Shown here: in pieces, positions 23,561 through 30,888 of the stretch
Position numbering within the stretch: position 1 is the first letter of the stretch
Layout: the number at the start of each line of letters is the position of its first letter
Origin: Maricaulaceae bacterium
GTDB taxonomy: Bacteria > Pseudomonadota > Alphaproteobacteria > Caulobacterales > Maricaulaceae
Reading direction: 5' to 3'
Assembly: GCA_026126205.1 (NCBI GenBank)
Contig: JAHCJP010000005.1
Coordinates: 51,001-115,000 of the forward strand
DNA length: 64,000 bases
The notes under the pieces: generated by a model
Databases searched by the model: none
Told to the model about the DNA's origin: nothing
What the model saw: only the letters and a program-made list of their open reading frames with translations
Translations under genes and position numbers: made by a program

Positions 23561-24988
23561 GTGAGCGAACAACTCCGCCGCGGCGGCCTGGCCTTTCTTC
23601 GCACCACCGCCTTCCGGCAGACATTGCTGTCGGCGGCGTTATTCGCTTTCTCCAGCCTGCTCATCCTCGCCTTCGTCTACGCCTTCTCGGTGGGGGCCTC
23701 GGTGCGCCGGGCGGACGCCGCGGTGCTGGAGGAGATAGAGGCGGTGCAGGCGCGCCTGCGCGCCGGCGGGGTAGAGGCCGCCAACCGTTACGTCCTGCAG
23801 CGCACCACCGCCGGGGCGGGCGATTATCTCTATCTGCTGGTGCACCCCGCCGGGCGGCGCATGTCCGGCAATCTGTCCGCCCTGCCGGCGGTTCAGCCTG
23901 ACGGTGAGGGCCGGATCGAGTTTCAGTACGGCCGCCCCGTCGCCGATGGCGCAGAGACCGGCAGCGACACGCGCCGCGCCCGCGGGCGCGTCATCGAACT
24001 GCCGGGCGGCCACCGCCTGCTGGTCGGCGTCGATGTCGAGGAGGAGGAGCGGCTGGTCGCACGGCTGCTGAACGCGGTGCTGTTCGCCTCCGGCCTGGCG
24101 CTGGCGCTGGGCGTGGCGGCGGGCGCGCTGGTCAGCCGCCGTTTCGTCCGCCGTCTCGACACCATCAACGCGGTTGCGCGCGATGTGAAGGCGGGCGATC
24201 TGAAACATCGGGCGCCGCGCAATTATTCCGGTGACGAGCTGGACGAGCTGTCGGCGAATTTCAACGCCATGCTGGACCGGGTCGAGCAGTTGATGGCGCG
24301 GATGAAGACGGTGGGCGATTCCATCGCCCATGATTTGCGCTCGCCGCTGACCCGGATGCGCAACCGGCTGGAATCCGCCCTGCGCGAGGAAGGCGGGCTG
24401 AAGGCGCGCGAGGCGGCGCTGAACCAGGCCGTCAGCGACGCCGACGAACTGCTCGGCGTGTTCAACGCCGTGCTCAGCATCTCGCGCATCGAGGCGGGCG
24501 AACGCCGCGAAGTATTGCAGGAGATGGACCCCGCGCCGGTGACGGCTGACCTCGCCGAGCTATATGATCCGGTGTGCGAGGAGGCGGGGGTGGATTTCAG
24601 CTATGAGGCCGAGGCGGGCGCGAAAATCCTCGGCGACCGCGGCCTGCTCTCGCAGGCGCTGGCGAATCTGCTCGACAACGCCGTGAAATACACCCCGAAG
24701 GGCGGGGCGGTGGCGCTGCGCCTGCGCACCCGCGCCTCGGGCGAGGTGGAAATCTCGGTCACCGACACCGGCCCCGGCGTGCCCGAGGCCGACCGCGCCC
24801 GCATCACCCAGCGCTTCGTGCGGCTGGAGCAGTCTCGCACCCAGCCCGGCTCCGGCCTCGGTCTGTCGCTGGTGCAGGCGGTCGCCGACCTGCACGATGC
24901 GCGGCTGGAGCTGTCGGACGGCCCGGGCGTCGTCGACGGGCGCGGCCCTGGCCTGCGCGCGGCGCTGGTGTTCGCGAAGATGAAATGA
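23561..24988 (+). CDS. sensor histidine kinase paired with the 22874 regulator
   Basis: 475 residues with a GTG start. Membrane segments at about 22-45 and 168-190 flank a periplasmic sensor. HAMP (RRLDTINAVARDVKAGDLKH) precedes the H box DSIAHDLRSPLTRMRNRLE, the N box NLLDNAVKYTP, G1 VTDTGPGVPE and G2 GSGLGLSLV. HDLRSPL is typical of this alphaproteobacterial HK group. It probably phosphorylates the adjacent regulator. The signal is unknown. Confidence 0.93.
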   Translation: MSEQLRRGGLAFLRTTAFRQTLLSAALFAFSSLLILAFVYAFSVGASVRRADAAVLEEIEAVQARLRAGGVEAANRYVLQRTTAGAGDYLYLLVHPAGRRMSGNLSALPAVQPDGEGRIEFQYGRPVADGAETGSDTRRARGRVIELPGGHRLLVGVDVEEEERLVARLLNAVLFASGLALALGVAAGALVSRRFVRRLDTINAVARDVKAGDLKHRAPRNYSGDELDELSANFNAMLDRVEQLMARMKTVGDSIAHDLRSPLTRMRNRLESALREEGGLKAREAALNQAVSDADELLGVFNAVLSISRIEAGERREVLQEMDPAPVTADLAELYDPVCEEAGVDFSYEAEAGAKILGDRGLLSQALANLLDNAVKYTPKGGAVALRLRTRASGEVEISVTDTGPGVPEADRARITQRFVRLEQSRTQPGSGLGLSLVQAVADLHDARLELSDGPGVVDGRGPGLRAALVFAKMK

Positions 24989-24997
24989 TGCTTGGAC

Positions 24998-25552
24998 CTA
25001 GCTTGGGTCGTCGCTTTTCGGCGATGCGATTTTCGATAACCCGGCGTTCCGCAACCACCGAAACACAGGTCCCAGCCGAAATGCGCCGAGGAATAAAATC
25101 AGACCCGTCAACATTTGCACGGTAACGTACGCTGGTCTTGACCTAATAGGAGTTGGCGAAGCATCTGTATGGGCTTGTCTGGCGTTCTCGATTGCGGCGA
25201 TGATGTCAGGGATGGCGGCTGTCGCGCCGGAAACGAAGAAGTATAGCCCGATCAGCGACATGCCAATCATCAAGATCTGATCGCCGCTGATGTTTATCTT
25301 GAACTCGGCTCCCTGCGTGCGCGGCATGACCCAGCGCGCAAGCCGTGGAGCAGCAAACCAGAATAGTATAGATAGCGTTAGATGGCCAAACATGCTTATA
25401 GAATGCACTATAGCGTCAGTAACGCTAGGGGAATTTTGTGTGTCAATTAGGGCAAGCGGTATGTAAATACTTAAAATGTAAACGGCGTTGAATGCCAGAA
25501 CAAGGACGTAGAAGCGTATTAACGTGACGGCCAGAGCCTGAAGCGGAGTCAT
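24998..25552 (-). CDS. polytopic membrane protein of unknown function
   Basis: 184 residues with four predicted membrane segments (about 8-33, 45-68, 92-112 and 143-163). The two central loops contain FAAPRLARWVMPRTQGAEFK and ENARQAHTDASPTPIRS. The DNA is visibly AT-richer than both neighbours (many ATA, TTA and GTA codons on the coding strand). The gene runs against the flanking genes, breaking the otherwise conserved kinase-glnE adjacency, so it was probably acquired. No family is recognised. Confidence 0.72.
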   Translation of the reverse strand: MTPLQALAVTLIRFYVLVLAFNAVYILSIYIPLALIDTQNSPSVTDAIVHSISMFGHLTLSILFWFAAPRLARWVMPRTQGAEFKINISGDQILMIGMSLIGLYFFVSGATAAIPDIIAAIENARQAHTDASPTPIRSRPAYVTVQMLTGLILFLGAFRLGPVFRWLRNAGLSKIASPKSDDPS

Positions 25553-25664
25553 GGGCGGGTCTCCCTGTCAGCCGCGCGCCGGGCGCAGCCGCAGATTGAC
25601 CGCCGCCGCCGCGCCCGGCAAGCCGGAACTTGCCAGCACGGGCGGCGCGCGCCACGGTCGCGCC

Positions 25665-28583
25665 ATGCCGAAGCCCGTTCCGCAACGCCTGTCCGCCAGC
25701 CTGCCGGTCATCGCCGCCGCCCACGCGGCCGAGGCCCGCGCGCGCATCGGCGGCGCGGCCTGTGAAGGCTGGGGGCCGGCGGGGGCGGCGTTTCTGGACG
25801 CGGCCTTCTCCGCCGCGCCGTATCTGGCCCGCCTCGCCACGCGGCGGCCCGACACCCTGCGCGCCTGCGCCGAACAATCTCCCGAAGACATATGCGCCGC
25901 CGCCTGCGCCGCAGCGCGGGCCACAGGCGCCGCGGCTGAAAACGAAGCCGCGCTGTCCCGCGCCCTGCGCGAGACCAAGGCCGATTTACACCTGTGCGCG
26001 GCGCTGGCCGATCTTTCCGGCGCCTGGACGCTGGAACAGGCGACCGCCGCCATCAGCCGCTTCGCGGACGCCGCCGTTGCGGGCGCCCTGCACGGGCTCG
26101 CCCGGTTCGAGGCGGCGGCGGGGCGGCTCAATCCCCCCGATAATCCAGACAACCCGGTTCCCGGCCTGTTCGTGCTGGCGCTGGGCAAGCTGGGCGGGGA
26201 GGAACTGAACTATTCCAGCGACATCGACATCTGCCTGTTCTTCGATCCCGCGCGCCTGTCCCTGCCCGCAGGGCGGGAGCCGAAGCGCGACATGCCGCGT
26301 CTGGCCCAGGCCCTGGTCAAACTGCTGCACGAGCCGACGGAACATGGCTATGTCTTCCGCGCCGACTTGCGCCTGCGCCCCGACGCCTCGGCGACGCCGC
26401 CGGCGATGTCGGCCGACGCGGCCCTGAACTATTACGAGAGCCTGGGCCAGAACTGGGAGCGCGCGGCCTATGTGAAGGCGCGGCCCTGCGCCGGTGACGC
26501 GGAAGCGGCGCGGGACTTCCTGAGGGCGCTGGAACCCTTCGTCTGGCGCCGGTCGCTGGATTTCGCGGCGGTGGAGGACATCCGGGCGCTGGCCCGGCAG
26601 ATCCAGGCTGTCGGCCGCCGGGCCGAAATCCGCGCCGCCGGGCATGACCTGAAGCTCGGCCGCGGCGGCATCCGCGAGATCGAGTTCTACGCCCAGGTGC
26701 CGCAACTGGTGTTCGGCGGCCGCGACCCGTCGCTGCGCGCGCGGGGAACGCTGGCGGCGCTGGCGGCGCTTGCAAAGGCCGGCAAGACCGACCCCGGCGC
26801 CGCAGAGGCGCTGTCCGCCCGATACCGTTTCCTGCGCGGCGTCGAGCACCGCATCCAAATGCTGGAGGACGAGCCGACGCAGACCCTGCCCGCCGATGAC
26901 GGCGCCCGCGCCTGCGTGGCGGCGTTGTGCGGCGAGGCGGACCTCGCGGCTTTCGACGCGATGGTGCGCGAGGCGCTGCGCGAGGTGCATGGCTGGTTCT
27001 CCGACCAGTTCGCCGGGCCGGATACGCTCGCCTCCTCCGCCGGCAGCCTGGTGCTGACCGGTGTGGAGCCGACGCCGGATACCCTGCAGACCATCTCCCG
27101 ACTCGGTTTCGCTGAACCTGGCGCGGTGTGGGCGCGGCTGAACGGCTGGGCGGCGGGGCGTGCGCGCGCCGCGCGCAGCCCGCGGGCGCGCACGCTGCTG
27201 GCGATGCTGGCGCCGCGCCTGCTGGAGGCGATGGCCGCCACCGGCGACGCCGACGCCGCCTTCACGCGCTTTGCGGCGTTCTTTGAGGGGCTGCCGATGG
27301 GCGTGCAGCCGCTGGCGCTGCTGGTGAACGAGCCGCAACTGGCGGACGAGCTGGTGGCCATTCTGGGGCTGGCGCCGCGTCTGGCCGAGACTCTGGCCCG
27401 CCGCCCGGCGACGCTGGACGTGATGCTGGACGCGCGTTTCTCGCGCCCGCTGGCCGACGATCCGGCGGATGATATCGCCATGCGCATGGAGGCGCAGATG
27501 CAGGCCGCCGCCAGCCTGGAGGACGCGATGAACCGCGCCCGGCGGCTGGCGCGCGAGGAACGCTTCCGCATCGGGGCGCAGGTGCTGCGGCGCCGCGCGG
27601 ATTCCGGGCAGGCCGGCCAGGCGTTCGCGGACCTCGCCGATGCATCGGTGCGGGCGATGGCGGCCGCCGCTGTGTCGGCGTCCGAAGCCCGTTATGGCCC
27701 GCCGCCAGGGCGGTTTGCGGTCCTGGGTCTCGGCAAGCTGGGCGGGCGCGAGCTGGCCGCTGATTCCGATCTCGACCTGATGGTGGTGTACGAGCCAGAG
27801 GCGAATACGCCCGGCGCCGAAACCTGGTTCGCGCGCTTCACCCAGCGCCTGGTCAGCGCGCTGTCGGCCCCGACCGGGGAAGGCGAGCTCTACGAAGCCG
27901 ACATGCAGTTGCGCCCGTCCGGAAAGGCCGGGCCGGTGGCGGTGCGCCTGTCGAGTTTCGAGAGCTATTATGCTGAAGAAGCCTGGACGTGGGAGCGCAT
28001 GGCGCTGACCCGGCTGCGCGCCATTGCGGGCGACGCGGTGCTGGGCGCGCGCGTGGAGGCGGCGGCGCGGGCGGCGCTGACGCAACCGCGCGATGCGACC
28101 GCTATCCGCGCCGACGCGGCGGACATGCGCGCGCGATTACGGCGCGACCGTCCGGCGTCCGGCCCGTGGGATCTGAAGCTGCGCCAGGGCGGACTGACGG
28201 ACATCGAGTTCATCGCGCAGACCCTGATGCTGATCCATGCGCCGCAGGGGGCGGATGTGCTCCGCCCCGGCACGCTGGACGCGCTGGCGGCGCTGCATGA
28301 CGCCGGCGCGCTGAATAAGGACGAGGTGGAAACCCTGTCCCGGGCGGCGCGGCTGTATCTCGGGCTGTCGCAGCTGATCCGCACCGCGCATGGCTCGGGC
28401 TTCGACCCCGGCCATGCCGCGGCCGGTTTCGGGGCGCTGATCGCCGGGGTGGGCGGCTTCGCGGATTTCGCGGCGCTGGAGGCGGGGATCGACCGTCTCG
28501 CCGCTGAAGTCATGGCTTTGCTGGAGACGCATGTGGGGCGCGCCGCCGCGCCGGCGACGGAATCCGGCGCCTCGACCCGTTGA
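25665..28583 (+). CDS. glnE: glutamine synthetase adenylyltransferase/adenylyl-removing enzyme
   Basis: 972 residues, normal for GlnE. It modifies and demodifies glutamine synthetase in response to PII proteins, setting nitrogen assimilation. Two nucleotidyltransferase domains are visible: an N-terminal one with LGKLGGEELNYSSDIDICLF and KLGRGGIREIEFYAQ, and a C-terminal one with LGKLGGRELAADSDLDLMVV and LRQGGLTDIEFIAQ. All metal-binding acidic residues are kept. The ATG at 25665 is chosen over an earlier frame extension that overlaps the membrane gene start. Confidence 0.96.
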   Translation: MPKPVPQRLSASLPVIAAAHAAEARARIGGAACEGWGPAGAAFLDAAFSAAPYLARLATRRPDTLRACAEQSPEDICAAACAAARATGAAAENEAALSRALRETKADLHLCAALADLSGAWTLEQATAAISRFADAAVAGALHGLARFEAAAGRLNPPDNPDNPVPGLFVLALGKLGGEELNYSSDIDICLFFDPARLSLPAGREPKRDMPRLAQALVKLLHEPTEHGYVFRADLRLRPDASATPPAMSADAALNYYESLGQNWERAAYVKARPCAGDAEAARDFLRALEPFVWRRSLDFAAVEDIRALARQIQAVGRRAEIRAAGHDLKLGRGGIREIEFYAQVPQLVFGGRDPSLRARGTLAALAALAKAGKTDPGAAEALSARYRFLRGVEHRIQMLEDEPTQTLPADDGARACVAALCGEADLAAFDAMVREALREVHGWFSDQFAGPDTLASSAGSLVLTGVEPTPDTLQTISRLGFAEPGAVWARLNGWAAGRARAARSPRARTLLAMLAPRLLEAMAATGDADAAFTRFAAFFEGLPMGVQPLALLVNEPQLADELVAILGLAPRLAETLARRPATLDVMLDARFSRPLADDPADDIAMRMEAQMQAAASLEDAMNRARRLAREERFRIGAQVLRRRADSGQAGQAFADLADASVRAMAAAAVSASEARYGPPPGRFAVLGLGKLGGRELAADSDLDLMVVYEPEANTPGAETWFARFTQRLVSALSAPTGEGELYEADMQLRPSGKAGPVAVRLSSFESYYAEEAWTWERMALTRLRAIAGDAVLGARVEAAARAALTQPRDATAIRADAADMRARLRRDRPASGPWDLKLRQGGLTDIEFIAQTLMLIHAPQGADVLRPGTLDALAALHDAGALNKDEVETLSRAARLYLGLSQLIRTAHGSGFDPGHAAAGFGALIAGVGGFADFAALEAGIDRLAAEVMALLETHVGRAAAPATESGASTR

Positions 28584-28618
28584 AAGGGCAGCGAGGACGT
28601 AAAACGGAGACTGTCCCC

Positions 28619-29263
28619 ATGAAAAAACTGATCCTTTTGGCCAGCGCTGCTGGCATGCTGGCCGCGACCGGCGCGGCCGCGGCCGAGGCCCAGCGCGGCC
28701 CTGGCCACCATGGCCAGGCCATGCGAGCCCATTCACTGGGCATGTTCCTGCGCGCCGCCGCCGACGAGAACGGCCAGGTGACGCGGGCGAGCTTCGACGC
28801 CCTGCGCGGCGAGGTGTTCGACTGGATGGACCGCAACGGTGACGGCTATCTGGACTACCAGGACCGCTCGCCCGTGCATCTTCGCCTTCGCGCCCGTTAT
28901 GAGGCGATGAGCGAGGAGGAGCGCGCTGAACGCCGCGAGGCGATGCAGGCTCGCATGCAGGAGTGGCGTGAACGCCGTGAGGCCGCGAGCGAGGACGGCG
29001 ACCGTCCGCGCCGGGGCATGCGTCGCGGCCCGCGCGCCGAGGGCGCCGAGGGTGACGCCCGCCGTCAGCGCTGGGCCGAACGCCGCGAATCCGGCGAGCC
29101 GGTTCGCATCTCTCGCGCGGCGTTTATTGAGGCCGGCGGACAAATTTTCGAACGCCTGGACGCCAATGATGACGACGTGATCAGCCGCGAGGAGGCCCAG
29201 GCCGCTTTCGCCGGCGCGCGCGAGCGCCGGGGACGCGGTCATCGCGGCGGCCCGCGCCGCTGA
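28619..29263 (+). CDS. secreted EF-hand protein
   Basis: 214 residues: a signal peptide (cut after AAAAEA), two EF-hand loops (DRNGDGYLDYQD and DANDDDVISREE) with correctly placed acidic ligands, and between them an Arg/Glu-rich helical segment typical of periplasmic metal- or stress-linked proteins. The likely ligand is Ca2+, but the Arg/His-rich ends (GHHGQ and RGRGHRGGPRR) may bind other metals. It is followed by an inverted repeat and then the sigma-factor operon, so it may be part of the same stress response. Confidence 0.85.
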   Translation: MKKLILLASAAGMLAATGAAAAEAQRGPGHHGQAMRAHSLGMFLRAAADENGQVTRASFDALRGEVFDWMDRNGDGYLDYQDRSPVHLRLRARYEAMSEEERAERREAMQARMQEWRERREAASEDGDRPRRGMRRGPRAEGAEGDARRQRWAERRESGEPVRISRAAFIEAGGQIFERLDANDDDVISREEAQAAFAGARERRGRGHRGGPRR

Positions 29264-29270
29264 TGCTTTG

Positions 29271-29304
29271 CGCCGCCGGTTTCGGCGTGCTGAAATCGGC
29301 GGCG
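29271..29304 (+). other. inverted repeat between EF-hand gene and ECF sigma gene
   Basis: CGCCGCCGGTTT (29271-29282) pairs with AAATCGGCGGCG (29293-29304) through 12 positions with one G-U and a 10-base loop. No T tract follows, so it is not a classical intrinsic terminator. It could be a processing or attenuation hairpin. Confidence 0.4.
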
Positions 29305-29337
29305 TGATGACCAGCGCAGGAGCGGGCGGCGGACGGC

Positions 29338-29961
29338 ATGGCGCGAAACGACAGCCACACCGGCGCCGCCCGCGCTGCGGGACTTCAGGCGGACGCGGAG
29401 CTGATGGCCCGGATCGCCGAGGGCGATTCCGCCGCCATCGCCGCGCTAATGGAGCGGGCGCTGCCGCGCGTGTTGGGCCTGGCCCGGCGCATGCTGGGCG
29501 ATCCCGTGGAGGCCGAAGACGTGGCGCAGGAGACATTCGAACGGACCTGGCGGGTGGCGGATCGCTGGCGCCCCGGAGAGGCGAGAATCGAGACCTGGAT
29601 GAGTCGAATCGCGATCAACCTGTGCCATGACCGGCTGCGCCGGCGCCGCGAGACGCCGGTGGCGTCGCCGCCCGAGCGGGCGGATGCTGCGCCCCGTTCC
29701 GACAATGTGATAGCGGCCGGACAAGCGTCGGCGCGGGTGATCGAGGCGCTGTCGGAATTGCCGGAGCGGCAACGCACGGCGATCGAACTGTGCCACTTTC
29801 AGGAGATGGGCAATATAGAGGCTGCGGATATGCTGGATATTAGCGTTGAAGCACTGGAATCGCTGTTGGCGCGCGGCCGGCGGAAACTGCGCGAATTGCT
29901 GGCCGCTGAGGCGCCGGAGCTGATTGGCGATCTCGCCGCTCCCGCGCAAAGCGAGGGGTGA
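29338..29961 (+). CDS. ECF-family RNA polymerase sigma factor
   Basis: 207 residues. Region 2 (about 40-105) contains LARRMLGDPVEAEDVAQETF and ERTWRVADRW, recognising the -10. Region 4 (about 135-190) has LPERQRTAIELCHFQEMGNI and AADMLDISVEALESLLARGR. No long C-terminal extension is present. It overlaps the next gene by 4 bases (GTGA), which encodes a probable single-pass anti-sigma protein, so activity is probably regulated by sequestration at the membrane. Confidence 0.93.
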   Translation: MARNDSHTGAARAAGLQADAELMARIAEGDSAAIAALMERALPRVLGLARRMLGDPVEAEDVAQETFERTWRVADRWRPGEARIETWMSRIAINLCHDRLRRRRETPVASPPERADAAPRSDNVIAAGQASARVIEALSELPERQRTAIELCHFQEMGNIEAADMLDISVEALESLLARGRRKLRELLAAEAPELIGDLAAPAQSEG

Positions 29962-30371
29962 AGGATATGGACCTGCAACGCTTTGAGATGCTGGCCGAAG
30001 CCTGGGGCGCCGATCTGGCGCGCTGGCCGCAGCCTGAACGCGACGCTGCAGAGGTCTTCGCCGGGATGCATCCCGATGTGGCGCGACGTGTGCTGGCGCA
30101 GGCCGGAACACTGGATGCGGCGCTGGATGCTGCCCGCGATGTTCAAGCCGGCGACCTGCTGGCGGCGCGCATCCGGCGCGCGGCCCCGAAACCGGCGCGC
30201 ACGCTGGTCTGGCGCGGGGCGATGGCTGCGTCGCTGGCGCTGGCTGTGGGTCTGGGCGCGGGTTATGCAGGCGCCGCTGCGGCGGCGTCCGATGTAGACA
30301 GCGCCTATTTCACCGGCGTGTTCGGCGACCTTGACGCTGACTGGGCCGAATGGACGGAGAACGGCGCATGA
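29958..30371 (+). CDS. probable single-pass anti-sigma protein
   Basis: 137 residues: a cytoplasmic N-terminal part with LQRFEMLAEAWGADLARWPQ, the type of helical motif seen in small alphaproteobacterial anti-sigma-like proteins, then one membrane segment at about 93-113 (MAASLALAVGLGAGYAGAAA) and a short acidic periplasmic tail (DLDADWAEW). The GTG start overlaps the sigma stop; an ATG three codons later is possible. Position, topology and coupling support the anti-sigma role; no zinc motif is seen. Confidence 0.72.
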   Translation: MKDMDLQRFEMLAEAWGADLARWPQPERDAAEVFAGMHPDVARRVLAQAGTLDAALDAARDVQAGDLLAARIRRAAPKPARTLVWRGAMAASLALAVGLGAGYAGAAAAASDVDSAYFTGVFGDLDADWAEWTENGA

Positions 30372-30877
30372 GCCGCGCAACCCCATGGATCGCCGCACTG
30401 GTGATTTCGGTTCTGGCGAACGGAGTGCTGTTGGGCTTCGTCCTGCACCGCGGCCTGTCTCAGCAAACTGTCGAACCGCCGCCGCAAGAAATGCGCACGA
30501 TCATCCGCGGCGGTTTCAGCATGATGCATTTCATGCGCAGCCTGCCGGAAGAGGCGCGCGAACGGGCGCGTGAGCGCATGCGCGCGGAATGGCCGCGCCT
30601 GCGCGCGCTCGGCGGCGAGATTCGCGAGGCGCAGGCCGGCGCCGAAGCGGCGCTGCGCGCCGAACCGTTTGAACCGGACACCGCCCGCGCGGCGATGACC
30701 GAGTTGCGTCAAGCGCGCGAGGCGATGGAGACGGCGGTGGAGGCGCTGGTGCTCGACATGATTGCCGAGCTTCCTCCGGAGCAGCGGGCGCGAGCGCTGG
30801 AGCAGGGGCGTCACGGCCCGCACCGCCGCGGGGGCGGGCCGCGCGGGCATGGAGGCGGGCCGCCGGAAAGGCGCTGA
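30368..30877 (+). CDS. periplasmic CnrX/CpxP-like heavy-metal sensor family protein
   Basis: 169 residues. An N-terminal membrane anchor (about 7-27) is followed by a long helical hairpin rich in Glu, Arg and Ala (FMRSLPEEARERARERMRAE, then LRQAREAMETAVEALVLDMI) and a His/Gly/Arg tail. The fold resembles the CnrX/CpxP/Spy group (DUF/heavy-metal-sensor), which partners an anti-sigma factor. ATG overlaps the previous stop (ATGA). With the upstream sigma and anti-sigma this forms a three-gene sensing module. Confidence 0.78.
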   Translation: MSRATPWIAALVISVLANGVLLGFVLHRGLSQQTVEPPPQEMRTIIRGGFSMMHFMRSLPEEARERARERMRAEWPRLRALGGEIREAQAGAEAALRAEPFEPDTARAAMTELRQAREAMETAVEALVLDMIAELPPEQRARALEQGRHGPHRRGGGPRGHGGGPPERR

Positions 30878-30888
30878 GCCCACGAAGT

